Shown here piece after piece: positions 9,659-20,972 of a stretch of 64,000 nucleotides of DNA. Below the pieces are notes generated by a model. It was not told the origin of the DNA. It did not search any database and worked only from the letters and a program-made list of their open reading frames with translations. Numbering within the stretch: position 1 is the stretch's first letter; each line of letters starts with the position of its first letter. This DNA comes from Corynebacterium aurimucosum ATCC 700975. Its GTDB lineage: Bacteria; Actinomycetota; Actinomycetes; Mycobacteriales; Mycobacteriaceae. The stretch lies in NCBI RefSeq assembly GCF_000022905.1, contig NC_012590.1, positions 1,178,001-1,242,000 on the forward strand. Reading direction: 5' to 3'. The translations under genes were made by a program, and so were the position numbers.

Positions 9659-10336
9659 ATGCAGGGACAGATTTATAACTGTGCGGACGCGGCAGAACGC
9701 GAAGAAGGAATGGCCCTTGCCGTCAAGGCGGCCAAGTCGGGTCGGCTCGTCGTGATGCCCACCGATACGTTGTACGGGCTGGGCTGCGATGCCTTCGATA
9801 ATGACGCCGTCGCCAGCCTGCTGGCCACTAAGCACCGCGGTCCAGACATGCCGGTGCCGGTCCTCGTGGGGTCCTGGGACACCGTGAAGGGCCTTGTCGC
9901 CTCTTTGGATGACACCGCACAGACCCTTATCGAGGCCTTCTGGCCGGGTGGTCTGTCCATCGTGGTCCCGCAAGCGCCTTCGCTTCCGTGGAACTTGGGC
10001 GATACCCGCGGCACGGTGATGCTGCGCATGCCACTGCACCCGATTGCGATTGAGCTTTTGCGCGAGGTCGGCCCCATGGCGGTGTCCTCCGCGAATATCT
10101 CTGGACAGACCCCGCCCACCACCGCGATTGCTGCGAAGCAGCAGTTGGGCAAGGCGGTCACGGTCTACCTCGACGGGGGAGAAGCCGAGGTGGGCAAGCC
10201 CTCCACCATCATTGACCTGTCCGGCCCACACCCGTATCTGTTGCGCGAAGGTGCTTTGAGCGCCGAGCAGATCGGTGAGGTCATCGGAGTGTCTGCAGAG
10301 TCCTTGCGCACCCGCCCGGGCTCCCAATCCTCTTAA
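9659..10336 (+). CDS. L-threonylcarbamoyladenylate synthase, Sua5/YwlC/TsaC family
   Basis: Makes threonylcarbamoyl-AMP from threonine, bicarbonate and ATP, for the t6A modification at position 37 of ANN-decoding tRNAs. Conserved blocks PTDTLYGLGCDA (about 35-46), a K-R pair in the LLATKHRGPDMP region, and SSANISG (about 143-149) are visible. 225 residues fits the short TsaC-like form; the C-terminal Sua5 domain is absent. The ATG at 9659 follows AAGGAGA. It sits between prmC and the WecA-type gene as in other corynebacteria. Confidence 0.92.
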   Translation: MQGQIYNCADAAEREEGMALAVKAAKSGRLVVMPTDTLYGLGCDAFDNDAVASLLATKHRGPDMPVPVLVGSWDTVKGLVASLDDTAQTLIEAFWPGGLSIVVPQAPSLPWNLGDTRGTVMLRMPLHPIAIELLREVGPMAVSSANISGQTPPTTAIAAKQQLGKAVTVYLDGGEAEVGKPSTIIDLSGPHPYLLREGALSAEQIGEVIGVSAESLRTRPGSQSS

Positions 10337-10346
10337 GGAGACTTCA

Positions 10347-11522
10347 GTGGCTGGAACCGGAGTGCCGCTGCGCGAGCTGGCGTTGGTGATCTTTGTCGCC
10401 GCGGCGTTTACTTACCTCACCACCGGACTGGTGCGCACCTTTCTGGTGCGCAGTGGCCAGGTGGCGGAGATCCGCCTGCGCGATAGTCACTCCCAGCCCA
10501 CCCCGCAGCTTGGCGGAGTCGCGATGTTTACCGGTTTTGCCGCCGCCGTGTACCTCGCCGGCCAGCTTCCAGCCTTGACTCGCGGGTTCATGCCCGTCAC
10601 GCCAGAGATGAACGCTGTGCTCTGGTCCGCTGCCGCCATCGTGGTTGTCGGTGTGGTGGATGACCTGTTGGAACTGAGCGCTTTGGTCAAACTCATCGGG
10701 CAACTCGTAGCCGCGGCCATCATGAGCGGATTGGGCTTGACCTGGACGCTTCTCTTTCTGCCTTTTGGTGATGGAACCACGGTCATTCTGGACCAAGTCC
10801 AGGGAACACTCTTGACTACATTCTTTACTGTGCTGCTCATCAATGCCATCAACTTCGTCGACGGCCTCGACGGCTTGGCGGCTGGGCTGGGCATGATTGC
10901 CGGTGGAGCCATCCTGGTTTTCTCCTTGACTGTTCTACATGACCTGGGCGGTACGGTATCGGCCTACCCGCCCGCGATTATTGCGGCGGCGCTTGTTGGT
11001 GTGTGTGCCGGATTCCTTCCGCATAATTTCGAGCCATCCCGCATCTTCATGGGGGATAGCGGAGCAATGCTGATTGGTTTGTTGCTCGCCGCGGCGTCGA
11101 CCTCAGCATCCGGCAAGATCAACATGTCCCTCTACGGCACCGTGGACATTGTGGCGCTAATGTCACCCGTCATCGTCGTTATCGCTGCGGTCTTTATTCC
11201 AGTCCTGGACCTTGTCTGGGCGGTTATTCGGCGTGTTTCGCAGGGGCGCTCGCCCTTCGCTGCAGACAAGGCTCACATCCACCACCGGCTGCTGTCGCTG
11301 GGGCATACCCACCGCCGCACCGTGCTGGTGCTCTACCTGTGGGTCTCTGCGGTGGCTTTTGGGGCGGTTTCCTTCTCCATCGTTCCGGCCCCCGTCGCGG
11401 CGGTGCTGGCTGTTTTCGCGCTCCTTGTAGCTTTTGGTGTGACCTTGATTCCGCTGCGCCAAGGCAAGATTGGACGCCGTCCGCGTTCTACTAGCGTGGT
11501 GCTGGAAACGGATCCCTCCTGA
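10347..11522 (+). CDS. wecA: Undecaprenyl-phosphate GlcNAc-1-phosphate transferase, WecA/TagO family
   Basis: Membrane enzyme moving a sugar-1-phosphate from a UDP-sugar to decaprenyl/undecaprenyl phosphate. In mycolic-acid bacteria this starts the linker that joins arabinogalactan to peptidoglycan. About eleven hydrophobic segments are seen, with family motifs NAINFVDGLDGLAAG, FMGDSGAMLIG and the His-rich HIHHRLLSLGH loop. The GTG at 10347 is chosen because AAGGAGA lies just upstream; longer in-frame starts would overlap the previous gene. 391 residues. Confidence 0.88.
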   Translation: MAGTGVPLRELALVIFVAAAFTYLTTGLVRTFLVRSGQVAEIRLRDSHSQPTPQLGGVAMFTGFAAAVYLAGQLPALTRGFMPVTPEMNAVLWSAAAIVVVGVVDDLLELSALVKLIGQLVAAAIMSGLGLTWTLLFLPFGDGTTVILDQVQGTLLTTFFTVLLINAINFVDGLDGLAAGLGMIAGGAILVFSLTVLHDLGGTVSAYPPAIIAAALVGVCAGFLPHNFEPSRIFMGDSGAMLIGLLLAAASTSASGKINMSLYGTVDIVALMSPVIVVIAAVFIPVLDLVWAVIRRVSQGRSPFAADKAHIHHRLLSLGHTHRRTVLVLYLWVSAVAFGAVSFSIVPAPVAAVLAVFALLVAFGVTLIPLRQGKIGRRPRSTSVVLETDPS

Positions 11523-11538
11523 GGTAGGGTATGGGGCT

Positions 11539-11973
11539 GTGACTGATTCAACGACTTCCGAAGAGCTATCGCCCTATGACGATCATCGTCGTCCCCTCAA
11601 GCGCGCCCTGCGCCTCGGGGTCATTGGCCTCGTCGTAGTGACCATCGCGTCCTTGGCTATCTGGGGTGGCGTCCGCGGACTGCCCGGTATCTGGGGAGTG
11701 CTTGTCGGCGCTGCTATCGGAGGCGGCTTCGTGCTCTTTACTGCAGCGTCAGTGCTTCTTACCGCGCGGACTACCCCCTCGACCACGATGGCTGTAGTGC
11801 TCGGCGGCTGGTTGCTCAAGGTGGTCATCCTCATCATGGTGCTGTTGCTGATTAAGGACTTGGAGTTCTATGACACGATGGCGCTGTTCGTGACTGTGTT
11901 GCTAGCACTAGCGGTGACGCTGGGAACCGAGGTCTGGGGCGTCATCACCTCCAACGTGACCTACGTGTCCTAG
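11539..11973 (+). CDS. AtpI-like small membrane protein upstream of the ATP synthase operon
   Basis: 144 residues with four predicted membrane segments after a polar N-terminus. Its position directly before atpB matches the gene called ATP synthase protein I in corynebacteria, a family thought to help assemble the c-ring or handle magnesium. Sequence similarity to AtpI is weak, so the role is inferred from place and topology. The GTG at 11539 is preferred because an upstream in-frame ATG would lie inside wecA. A terminator follows, so it is probably transcribed with wecA rather than with atpB. Confidence 0.65.
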   Translation: MTDSTTSEELSPYDDHRRPLKRALRLGVIGLVVVTIASLAIWGGVRGLPGIWGVLVGAAIGGGFVLFTAASVLLTARTTPSTTMAVVLGGWLLKVVILIMVLLLIKDLEFYDTMALFVTVLLALAVTLGTEVWGVITSNVTYVS

Positions 11974-11991
11974 CACGACGCAATCTGCATC

Positions 11992-12033
11992 AAAAGCCAC
12001 TGCTTCCGGTGACCCCGGGAGGGTGGCTTTTTG
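11992..12033 (+). terminator. Intrinsic terminator after the AtpI-like gene
   Basis: AAAAGCCAC at 11992-12000 pairs with GTGGCTTTTT at 12023-12032, with a secondary GC-rich stem in the loop and a T-run. It separates the rho-wecA group from the atp operon. Confidence 0.8.
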
Positions 12034-12419
12034 TGTAGAGAATTGGTGTCCCTCAGCCTGCTCATTACCCCCGTCAAGGTGGGGAAACGTGGGTGTGTGA
12101 CCAAGTACACTTAGCGGGGTTTGGGCAGAATGCGGGCCTTTTATGAGGCTTTCTAGTGCTGTGCTGTGGCTTTAGGCCCGCAACGGTGCCCCCACGTGCG
12201 AAAACTTGAGGGCGAACTGATAGCATTCTCTTCGGGTTACCGCGGGTTAGCGTCATGCTATCCCGAAAAAGTACGGTTTATCCTTGCCCTGTTTACGCTG
12301 ATGTGCGACGGAGTCCGTAGACAGGGCAAAGAGCTTGAGACGTCCATCGCACCACATAGCCTTCGACAAGCTGTGTGGCCCGAACACGGGAGAGAACGCT
12401 GAGCGTTACGACATTGGCC
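12034..12419 (+). promoter_or_regulatory. Structured leader/promoter region of the atp operon
   Basis: Nearly 390 bases without a convincing gene. Two 9-bp inverted repeats are visible: TGCGGGCCT (12131-12139) with AGGCCCGCA (12174-12182), and TTGCCCTGT (12284-12292) with ACAGGGCAA (12321-12329). The second encloses a small ACGGA/TCCGT hairpin (12309-12319). Possible -10 boxes include TAGCAT near 12221 and TGCTAT near 12256, but none is decisive. A short open frame at 12166-12402 has no recognisable content. Confidence 0.4.
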
Positions 12420-13232
12420 ATGAAGGGTGAGTTTCACGCACCCGAACTGGATCCAGAATTTTTCCCGGGGCACGTAACCGATGATGGTGATGTCGTCGAT
12501 CTTTTGTTCGCCGATTTCGCCAACGGTTGGTTCGCTTTGGATCGCATCATGCTGGTTCGCCTGTTCATGGCGGCTATCTTGGTGCTCCTTTTTGTTGTCG
12601 CCTTCAGGAACCCGAAGCTGGTTCCTAAAGGATTGCAAAACGTAGCGGAGCATGCGATTGACTTCGTACGAATTCACATCGCAGAAGACATCTTGGGCCG
12701 CAAGGAAGGACGTCGATTCCTTCCCATCCTGGCCACGATCTTCTTCGGTGTTTTGTTCTGGAACGTAGCAACTATTGTTCCAGCTCTAAACATCTCTCCG
12801 AACGCTCGTATTGGTATGCCAATCGTGCTGGCAGCCGTCGCGTACATCGCCATGATCTACGCCGGTGCTAAGCGCTTTGGCTTCGGCAAGTTCATCAAGT
12901 CCTCGGTGGTTATTCCTAATCTGCCGCCGGCACTGCACGTGCTTGTCGTACCGATTGAGGCTTTCTCTACGTTTGTCATGCGCCCAGTCACGCTGGCTCT
13001 TCGTCTGATGGCGAACTTCCTGGCTGGCCACCTCATTTTGGTCCTGTTGTACTCGGCAACGAACTTCTTCTTCTTCCAGTTCAACGGCTGGACTGCCATG
13101 AGTGGCCTGACGCTGGTCGCAGCGGTTCTGTTCACGATTTACGAAATTATCGTCATCTTCCTGCAGGCATACATTTTTGCCCTGCTGACGGCGGTATACA
13201 TCGAACTATCGCTGCATGCAGATTCGCACTAA
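12420..13232 (+). CDS. atpB: ATP synthase F0 subunit a
   Basis: Membrane stator subunit that forms the proton half-channels with the c-ring. Several hydrophobic helices are seen; the essential arginine lies in the MRPVTLALRLMANFLAGHL helix (about residues 180-198). The start MKGEFHAPELDPEFFPGH at 12420 matches the corynebacterial family N-terminus; in-frame TTG or ATG codons upstream (12411, 12375) are possible but less likely. 270 residues. First gene of atpBEFHAGDC. Confidence 0.93.
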   Translation: MKGEFHAPELDPEFFPGHVTDDGDVVDLLFADFANGWFALDRIMLVRLFMAAILVLLFVVAFRNPKLVPKGLQNVAEHAIDFVRIHIAEDILGRKEGRRFLPILATIFFGVLFWNVATIVPALNISPNARIGMPIVLAAVAYIAMIYAGAKRFGFGKFIKSSVVIPNLPPALHVLVVPIEAFSTFVMRPVTLALRLMANFLAGHLILVLLYSATNFFFFQFNGWTAMSGLTLVAAVLFTIYEIIVIFLQAYIFALLTAVYIELSLHADSH

Positions 13233-13283
13233 CAACAACGCGAACCTCGCGGTTAACTAAATACCCCCAAACCACTACATTCC

Positions 13284-13301
13284 CCGCGGAAGATTCCGCG
13301 G
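13284..13301 (+). promoter_or_regulatory. Hairpin in the atpB-atpE gap
   Basis: CCGCGGA (13284-13290), loop AGAT, TCCGCGG (13295-13301), just ahead of the atpE ribosome site AAAGGG. Without a T-run it is unlikely to be a terminator. It could be an RNA stability or processing element, which would fit the high c-subunit demand. Confidence 0.5.
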
Positions 13302-13311
13302 AAAACATTGA

Positions 13312-13572
<261 letters not shown>

Positions 13573-13617
13573 AGAGCGCTTTACACAAAGTAAATCGAAC
13601 TTTAAGAACGGAGCCCC

Positions 13618-14190
13618 ATGAACAACGTCATTTACTACCTTGCAGCAGAAGGAAGTGAAACCCTGCCCCTCGAGTCGGGCAACTCTATCCTTCTGCCCAA
13701 GATGTACGACTTGGTCTGGTCGATCATTCCGTTCACCATCATCCTGATTGTGTTCTGGAAGCTCGTTCTTCCGGCATACAACAAGATGCTGCAGGAGCGT
13801 GAAGACCGGATCGAAGGTGGCCTTAAGCGTGCCGAGGCTCAGCAGGCCGAAGCAAAGGCCGCTCTGGAAAAGTACAATGCTCAGCTCGCTGACGCGCGAG
13901 CAGAGGCTGCGGAGATTCGTGAGCAGGCGCGCGAGCGCGGCAAGCTGATCGAGGCAGAGGCTAAGGAAGCTGCAGAAGAAGAGTCTCGTCGCATTCTGAC
14001 CGCTGGCGAGAAGCAGCTTGAAGCTTCCCGCGCACAGGTCGTGTCTGAGCTGCGTTCCGACATCGGACAGAACTCCATCAACCTGGCAGAGAAGCTGCTC
14101 GGCGGCGAACTTTCGGACGCCACCAAGCAGTCCTCCACCATTGATAACTTCCTGTCCGAGCTCGACACTGTGGCACCGGCCGGAAAGTAG
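13618..14190 (+). CDS. atpF: ATP synthase F0 subunit b
   Basis: Peripheral stalk subunit. One membrane helix (about residues 28-50, [16 protein letters not shown]) is followed by a long charged alpha-helical coiled coil rich in Ala, Glu, Arg and Lys. 190 residues. CGGAG precedes the ATG. It lies 45 bases after atpE and 6 bases before atpH. No b-delta fusion of the mycobacterial kind is present, as atpH is a separate gene. Confidence 0.94.
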   Translation: MNNVIYYLAAEGSETLPLESGNSILLPKMYDLVWSIIPFTIILIVFWKLVLPAYNKMLQEREDRIEGGLKRAEAQQAEAKAALEKYNAQLADARAEAAEIREQARERGKLIEAEAKEAAEEESRRILTAGEKQLEASRAQVVSELRSDIGQNSINLAEKLLGGELSDATKQSSTIDNFLSELDTVAPAGK

Positions 14191-14196
14191 GCAACG

Positions 14197-15012
14197 ATGA
14201 AGGCAGCTAGCCGCGAAGCACTCGCTACCGTTGAGTCCAAGCTGGATGAGTTCCTCTCCGGTGACCGCTCGGTGGCGACTGCTACCCAGGCAGGCCAGGA
14301 CCTCTTTGAGGTGGTCCGCGTTCTCGACGGCGACCGCGAGCTGCGCGTCGCGCTGACCGACGACGCCTCCACCTCCGAGGAGCGCAAGTCCCTGGTCCAG
14401 ACCCTTTTCGGCGGCAAGGTTTCCCCGGTAGCACTGCAGGTGCTCCAGGAGGCAGCCGCCGCACAGTGGTCGACCCCGCGTGATATCGCCCGCGGCCTTA
14501 TCATTCTTGGCCGCCGCGCACTGCTGCGCGGCGCTGAGTTTGAGGGCAAGCTGGGCCAGGTGGAAGACGAACTCTTCTCCCTGTCGCGCGTGCTTGACCG
14601 CGAAGGCGAACTGACCCAGCTGCTTTCAGACCGTACTGCGACGTCCGACCGCAAGGTTGGGCTGCTGGCAAGCGTGCTCTACGGCAAGGTCACGATGGTC
14701 ACTGAAGCGCTTGCGCTGCAGGCCATTGGCCGCCCGGAGCAGAACCCGATTGATGATCTCGCCGGATTGGCGGACACTGCAGCCAAGCTGCAGGGCCGTA
14801 CCATCGCGCGCGTGACCTCGGCGGGTGAGCTGAACGATAGCCAGCGGGCAGCACTCGCTGAAAAGCTGGGCAAAATTTATGGTCGTGCGATGTCCATCCA
14901 CTCTGAGGTTGACACCAGCCTCCTCGGTGGTATGACCATCCGCGTCGGCGACGAAGTCATCGATGGTTCGACGGCAGGCAAGATTGCCCGTCTTCGCGCG
15001 CAGATGGCATAA
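14197..15012 (+). CDS. atpH: ATP synthase F1 subunit delta
   Basis: Joins the peripheral stalk to the top of the F1 head. 271 residues, longer than the E. coli subunit (177) but normal for actinobacteria. The C-terminal family signature GGMTIRVGDEVIDGS is visible at about 247-261. It follows atpF by 6 bases and precedes atpA by 60 bases. Confidence 0.93.
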   Translation: MKAASREALATVESKLDEFLSGDRSVATATQAGQDLFEVVRVLDGDRELRVALTDDASTSEERKSLVQTLFGGKVSPVALQVLQEAAAAQWSTPRDIARGLIILGRRALLRGAEFEGKLGQVEDELFSLSRVLDREGELTQLLSDRTATSDRKVGLLASVLYGKVTMVTEALALQAIGRPEQNPIDDLAGLADTAAKLQGRTIARVTSAGELNDSQRAALAEKLGKIYGRAMSIHSEVDTSLLGGMTIRVGDEVIDGSTAGKIARLRAQMA

Positions 15013-15072
15013 GCCGAAACGACAGAAACGATTAAGTAATTGCTGGAAGATACTACCGAGAGCAGGAAGAAC

Positions 15073-16713
15073 ATGGCGGAGCTGACGATCTCCTCCGACG
15101 AGATCCGTAGCGCGATTGCGAACTACACCTCGAGCTACTCCGCGGAGGCCTCCCGTGAGGAGGTCGGCGTGGTCATTTCGGCAGCTGACGGTATTGCGCA
15201 GGTTTCGGGCCTGCCGTCCGTCATGGCGAATGAGCTGCTCGAGTTCCCCGGCGGCGTGATTGGCGTCGCACAGAACCTTGACACCAACTCCATCGGTGTC
15301 GTGGTCTTGGGCAACTTCGAGTCGCTTAAAGAAGGCGACGAGGTCAAGAGGACCGGCGAGGTTCTCTCCATCCCTGTGGGCGAGGAATTCCTCGGCCGCG
15401 TTATCAACCCCCTGGGCCAGCCGATTGACGGCATGGGCCCGATCACCGCTGAAGAGGACCGCGTCCTCGAGCTGCAGGCACCGTCCGTGCTGCAGCGTCA
15501 GCCGGTGGAAGAGCCGATGCAGACCGGCATCAAGGCTATTGACGCGATGACCCCGATTGGTCGCGGTCAGCGTCAGTTGATCATTGGTGACCGTAAGACG
15601 GGTAAGACCGCCGTTTGTATCGACACCATCCTGAACCAGAAGGCTAACTGGGAGTCTGGCGACAAGAACAAGCAGGTCCGCTGCATCTACGTCGCCATCG
15701 GCCAGAAGGGCTCCACCATTGCTGGTGTGCGCCACACCCTGGAGCAGCACGGCGCTCTGGAGTACACCACCATCGTGGCTGCTCCGGCATCCGACGCCGC
15801 CGGCTTCAAGTGGCTGGCACCGTTCTCCGGTGCAGCTCTGGGTCAGCACTGGATGTACCAGGGCAACCACGTCCTGATCATTTACGATGATCTGACCAAG
15901 CAGGCTGAGGCCTACCGTGCGATTTCCCTTCTGCTGCGCCGTCCGCCGGGCCGCGAGGCTTACCCGGGCGACGTCTTCTACCTCCACTCCCGTCTGCTGG
16001 AGCGTGCTGCAAAGCTCTCCGATGACATGGGTGCAGGTTCCATGACCGCACTGCCGATCATTGAGACCAAGGCGAACGACGTCTCCGCCTTCATTCCGAC
16101 CAACGTTATTTCTATTACCGACGGCCAGGTCTTCCTGGAGTCCGACCTGTTCAACCAGGGCGTCCGTCCGGCAATTAACGTCGGTGTGTCCGTCTCCCGT
16201 GTTGGTGGTGCCGCACAGACCAAGGGTATGAAGAAGGTTGCCGGTAACCTCCGTCTCGAGCTGGCTGCCTACCGTGACCTGCAGGCCTTCGCGGCCTTCG
16301 CATCCGACCTGGATCCGGCTTCCAAGGCTCAGCTGGAGCGCGGTGAGCGCCTCGTCGAGCTGCTCAAGCAGTCCGAGTCCTCCCCGCAGCCTGTCGAGTA
16401 CCAGATGGTGTCCATCTTCCTCGCAGACCAGGGCATCTTCGACGTCGTTCCCGTCGAGGACGTACGCCGCTTCGAGAAGGAGCTGCACGACCACCTCAAC
16501 TCTGCAACTCCGCAGGTGTTCGAGCAGATCCAGGGCGGTACCGCTCTGACCGACGAGTCCAAGGATGCACTTGTTGCAGCAGCAAAGGACTTCACTCCGT
16601 CCTTCCGCACGACCGAGGGCAACAACCTCGGCACCGAGGCGCCGGTTGACCCGCTCGCCGCGGATGATGTGAATAAGACCGAGCTCAACGTCTCCCGCAA
16701 GACGGCCAAATAG
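15073..16713 (+). CDS. atpA: ATP synthase F1 subunit alpha
   Basis: Non-catalytic nucleotide-binding subunit of the F1 head. Walker [10 protein letters not shown] at about 174-182, and the family signature [14 protein letters not shown] at about 366-379. The start at 15073 ([15 protein letters not shown]) with AGGAAGA upstream is preferred to an in-frame TTG at 15040. 546 residues, with a short C-terminal extension beyond the usual core, as in other corynebacteria. Confidence 0.97.
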   Translation: MAELTISSDEIRSAIANYTSSYSAEASREEVGVVISAADGIAQVSGLPSVMANELLEFPGGVIGVAQNLDTNSIGVVVLGNFESLKEGDEVKRTGEVLSIPVGEEFLGRVINPLGQPIDGMGPITAEEDRVLELQAPSVLQRQPVEEPMQTGIKAIDAMTPIGRGQRQLIIGDRKTGKTAVCIDTILNQKANWESGDKNKQVRCIYVAIGQKGSTIAGVRHTLEQHGALEYTTIVAAPASDAAGFKWLAPFSGAALGQHWMYQGNHVLIIYDDLTKQAEAYRAISLLLRRPPGREAYPGDVFYLHSRLLERAAKLSDDMGAGSMTALPIIETKANDVSAFIPTNVISITDGQVFLESDLFNQGVRPAINVGVSVSRVGGAAQTKGMKKVAGNLRLELAAYRDLQAFAAFASDLDPASKAQLERGERLVELLKQSESSPQPVEYQMVSIFLADQGIFDVVPVEDVRRFEKELHDHLNSATPQVFEQIQGGTALTDESKDALVAAAKDFTPSFRTTEGNNLGTEAPVDPLAADDVNKTELNVSRKTAK

Positions 16714-16769
16714 AGTTTCGCACGCTCTAAGAATTAACCGTCTAGAAAGAGAAGGGAGGAGCGAACACC

Positions 16770-17753
16770 ATGGCTAATCTTCGTGAACTGCGCGACCGTA
16801 TCCGGTCCGTCAATTCCACCAAGAAGATCACCAAGGCACAGGAGCTCATTGCTACCTCGCGCATTACCAAGGCTCAGGCCAGGGTAGAAGCGGCGCAGCC
16901 TTATGCACGTGAACTGTCCAACGTGCTTAACAAGCTGGCGGCGCACACGTCCCTGGATCACCCGATGCTCCGGGAACGCGAAGATGCTAAGGTTGCCGCC
17001 ATTCTCGTGGTCTCTTCGGACCGCGGTATGTGCGGTGGCTACAACAACAACATCTTCAAGAAGGCGGCCGAGCTGGAAGCCCTGCTTAAGAGCGAGGGTT
17101 TCGAGACCGTCCGCTACGTGACCGGCAACAAGGGCGTTGGCTTCTACAAGTTCCGTGAGGCCGAGGTCGCAGGCAGCTGGACTGGATTCTCGCAGGATCC
17201 GACCTGGGAAAAGACGCACGATGTGCGCCGCCACATTATCGACGGCTTCGTCGCCGGTTCGAATGGCCAGGCCAAGACCCGCGAGGGCATTAACGTGGAG
17301 GGCGAGACCGTTCGCGGTTTCGACCAGGTCCACGTTGTGTACACCGAGTTCGAGTCCATGCTGACCCAGACCGCGCGTGTGCAGCAGCTGCTGCCGGTGG
17401 TACCGGTTATTGAGGAAGAGGACTACAACATGGGTGAGTCCGCGCTTTCCGACGCCGAGCCGAACAATCAGATCACCCCTGATTACGACTTCGAGCCGGA
17501 TGCGGACACCCTGATGGAAGCGCTGCTTCCGCAGTACGTGTCTCGCCTCCTATTTGCGATGTTCTTGGAGTCCTCGGCCTCCGAGTCCGCCGCACGCCGT
17601 ACCGCAATGAAGTCTGCAACCGACAACGCTACCGAGCTGGTCAAGGACCTCTCGCGCGTGGCCAACCAGGCCCGTCAGGCGCAGATTACCCAAGAAATCA
17701 CAGAGATCGTCGGTGGCGCTGGGGCGCTCGCCGAAAGCGCAGAAAGTGACTAG
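16770..17753 (+). CDS. atpG: ATP synthase F1 subunit gamma
   Basis: Central rotor shaft. The N-terminal helix LRELRDRIRSVNSTKKITKA and the C-terminal helix ending near QARQAQITQEITEIVGGA are the conserved coiled-coil parts. A strong GGGAGGAG ribosome site precedes the ATG. 327 residues, with an internal acidic insert (about 218-245) typical of actinobacteria. It lies 3 bases before atpD. Confidence 0.96.
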   Translation: MANLRELRDRIRSVNSTKKITKAQELIATSRITKAQARVEAAQPYARELSNVLNKLAAHTSLDHPMLREREDAKVAAILVVSSDRGMCGGYNNNIFKKAAELEALLKSEGFETVRYVTGNKGVGFYKFREAEVAGSWTGFSQDPTWEKTHDVRRHIIDGFVAGSNGQAKTREGINVEGETVRGFDQVHVVYTEFESMLTQTARVQQLLPVVPVIEEEDYNMGESALSDAEPNNQITPDYDFEPDADTLMEALLPQYVSRLLFAMFLESSASESAARRTAMKSATDNATELVKDLSRVANQARQAQITQEITEIVGGAGALAESAESD

Positions 17754-19205
<1,452 letters not shown>

Positions 19206-19215
19206 GGAGAGGCAC

Positions 19216-19584
19216 ATGGCTGACATCACCGCCGAATTGGTTTCCGTCGAGCGCCTGCTGTGGACCGGAAAGGCCACCATGGTGACGGCTGAGACCACCG
19301 AGGGTGAGATCGGCGTGCTTCCTGGCCATGAGCCCATGGTCGGTCAGTTGATCGACAATGGTGTTGTGACCATCCACCCAGTCGACGGCGAGCGCCTCGT
19401 CGCTGCCGTCCAGGGTGGCTTCCTCTCCGTGTCCGAGAACAAGATCACCGTCCTCGCTGATTGGTCCATCTGGGCCTCCGAGGTCGATGAAGCCCAGGCA
19501 CAGGAAGACCTGAAGTCTGAGCGTGAGCTCACGAGGTCCCGTGGCGACGCCGCACTGCGTGCCACTCGCCGCCTCAACAGCTAA
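19216..19584 (+). CDS. atpC: ATP synthase F1 subunit epsilon
   Basis: Regulatory rotor subunit. The N-terminal beta-barrel is recognised by [16 protein letters not shown] (about 35-50), and a C-terminal helical part rich in Glu, Ala and Arg follows. 122 residues. GGGAGAGG precedes the ATG. Last gene of the operon, followed by a strong terminator. Confidence 0.95.
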   Translation: MADITAELVSVERLLWTGKATMVTAETTEGEIGVLPGHEPMVGQLIDNGVVTIHPVDGERLVAAVQGGFLSVSENKITVLADWSIWASEVDEAQAQEDLKSERELTRSRGDAALRATRRLNS

Positions 19585-19642
19585 CGGATGAGCGGAGAGG
19601 GAACCGACGGGCAGCAATGACCGCCCTTCCCACTCTCACTTA

Positions 19643-19684
19643 GGAACCCCACAACCTCGCTAAGAGGGGGTGGGGTTCTTTTGT
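19643..19684 (+). terminator. Terminator of the atp operon
   Basis: GAACCCCAC at 19644-19652 pairs with GTGGGGTTC at 19670-19678, followed by TTTTG. Confidence 0.88.
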
Positions 19685-19734
19685 GTTCTGGGGCAAGGAC
19701 TAGCGTTGCTTCCGTCAACGGCGGTACAATCAAT

Positions 19735-19740
19735 CCATCG
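19735..19740 (+). promoter_or_regulatory. Candidate -10 box (TACAAT) for the DUF2550-nucS group
   Basis: TACAAT lies 31 bases before the DUF2550 ATG and just after the atp terminator, giving this group its own transcript. No clear -35 was seen. Confidence 0.45.
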
Positions 19741-19770
19741 TTTCGTACTCGCTGTGAAGGACATCAATCC

Positions 19771-20256
19771 ATGAATTCTCAGGTGCTTCAGGGGCTATCT
19801 ATTCTTTTAGGTCTGTGCGCACTGGTCGTTCTGGTTTTCCTCATCCTAGCGGCGGTGCGCTTTTTCACCGTGCGCTCCCGCGGCACGAGCATCCTTTTGC
19901 GCCAACTACCGTCGAAGGACTCTCATTCCTGGCGTCATGGTCTCGTGCGCTATGACGGCGAGTATATGGACTTCTTCAAGCTTCGCTCCGTCATGCCGCG
20001 CGCCAACAAGCGCTTCAATCGCCTCGACATCGAACTGGGCAGCACCCGCCCAATGGATGATGACGAGGCTTCTTTTATGCCCTCTGGTCACCAGATCATC
20101 CGTATTAGCATCGATGGGCGGGACTATGAGATTGCCTCTGATGCGCACGGAATCATGGCCTTGAACGCGTGGGTGGAATCGGCGCCGTCTAAGCGCCAAG
20201 AGAAGATGGATTACCACCAGATGCGCCAGCGCGCTACCCGCTTACCAAAGAAATAG
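19771..20256 (+). CDS. DUF2550 family membrane-anchored protein
   Basis: 161 residues: one N-terminal membrane helix (about 8-30) followed by a soluble domain with [14 protein letters not shown] and repeated charged strands. The family is conserved in actinobacteria directly downstream of the ATP synthase genes, and its function is unknown. The ATG at 19771 is preceded by AAGGACA. It leads the nucS gene by 23 bases, so the two are probably cotranscribed. Confidence 0.8.
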   Translation: MNSQVLQGLSILLGLCALVVLVFLILAAVRFFTVRSRGTSILLRQLPSKDSHSWRHGLVRYDGEYMDFFKLRSVMPRANKRFNRLDIELGSTRPMDDDEASFMPSGHQIIRISIDGRDYEIASDAHGIMALNAWVESAPSKRQEKMDYHQMRQRATRLPKK

Positions 20257-20279
20257 CGCCCAACGATAGGGTAGAGGGC

Positions 20280-20972
20280 ATGCGTGTTGTCATCGCCCAA
20301 TGCTCCGTAGATTACGTAGGCCGCCTGGACGCCCACCTTCCCATGGCCGACCGTCTCATCCTCATCAAAGCCGATGGTTCGGTGTCCATCCATGCGGATG
20401 ACCGTGCCTATAAGCCGTTGAACTGGATGACACCACCATGCACCTTTGAAGAGTCGGCGATTGAGGATATCGACGGCGAAGACACGGGTGAGAAGCTGTG
20501 GCTGGTAGAAAACCCGAAAGGTGAGCAGTTGCGCATCACCATCGCCCAGATCCACCAGGAGATCGACATGGATCTGGGAGAAGACCCCGGCCTGGTCAAG
20601 GATGGCGTGGAAGCGCACCTGCAGGAGCTGCTGGCCGAGCACATCGAAACGTTGGGGGAGAAGTACTCGCTCGTGCGCCGCGAGTATCCCACCGCGATTG
20701 GTCCGGTAGACATCATGGCTAAGAACTCCAAGAATGAATTCGTAGCGGTCGAGGTCAAGCGCCGCGGCGGAATTGATGGCGTCGAGCAGCTCACGCGCTA
20801 CCTCGAACTGCTGAACCGCGACGATTTGCTTGCGCCGGTACATGGCGTCTTCGCCGCGCAGGAAATCAAGCCCCAAGCCAGGACACTGGCGGAGGACCGC
20901 GGCATCCGCTGCGTGGTCCTGGACTACCAGGAGCTGCGTGGCATCGAATCCAACGAGCTGCGGTTGTTCTAG
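20280..20972 (+). CDS. nucS: Mismatch-specific endonuclease NucS/EndoMS
   Basis: Cuts both strands at mismatched bases and forms the non-canonical mismatch repair route of actinobacteria and archaea that lack MutS/MutL. The nuclease core is seen as GPVDIMAKN with Asp144, then [10 protein letters not shown] with Glu158 and Lys160. The C-terminal tail ends in ELRLF, resembling the sliding-clamp-binding end known for NucS. 230 residues is normal. The next gene starts within its stop codon. Confidence 0.93.
   Translation: MRVVIAQCSVDYVGRLDAHLPMADRLILIKADGSVSIHADDRAYKPLNWMTPPCTFEESAIEDIDGEDTGEKLWLVENPKGEQLRITIAQIHQEIDMDLGEDPGLVKDGVEAHLQELLAEHIETLGEKYSLVRREYPTAIGPVDIMAKNSKNEFVAVEVKRRGGIDGVEQLTRYLELLNRDDLLAPVHGVFAAQEIKPQARTLAEDRGIRCVVLDYQELRGIESNELRLF

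Noticed and set aside
12166..12402. 78-residue open frame in the atpB leader
   Set aside because: No hydrophobic, catalytic or conserved pattern; it overlaps the inverted repeats and has no good ribosome site.
14626..16494. 622-residue open frame on the minus strand over atpH/atpA
   Set aside because: Shadow of highly expressed atpA codons in a GC-rich genome; no recognisable domain or ribosome site.
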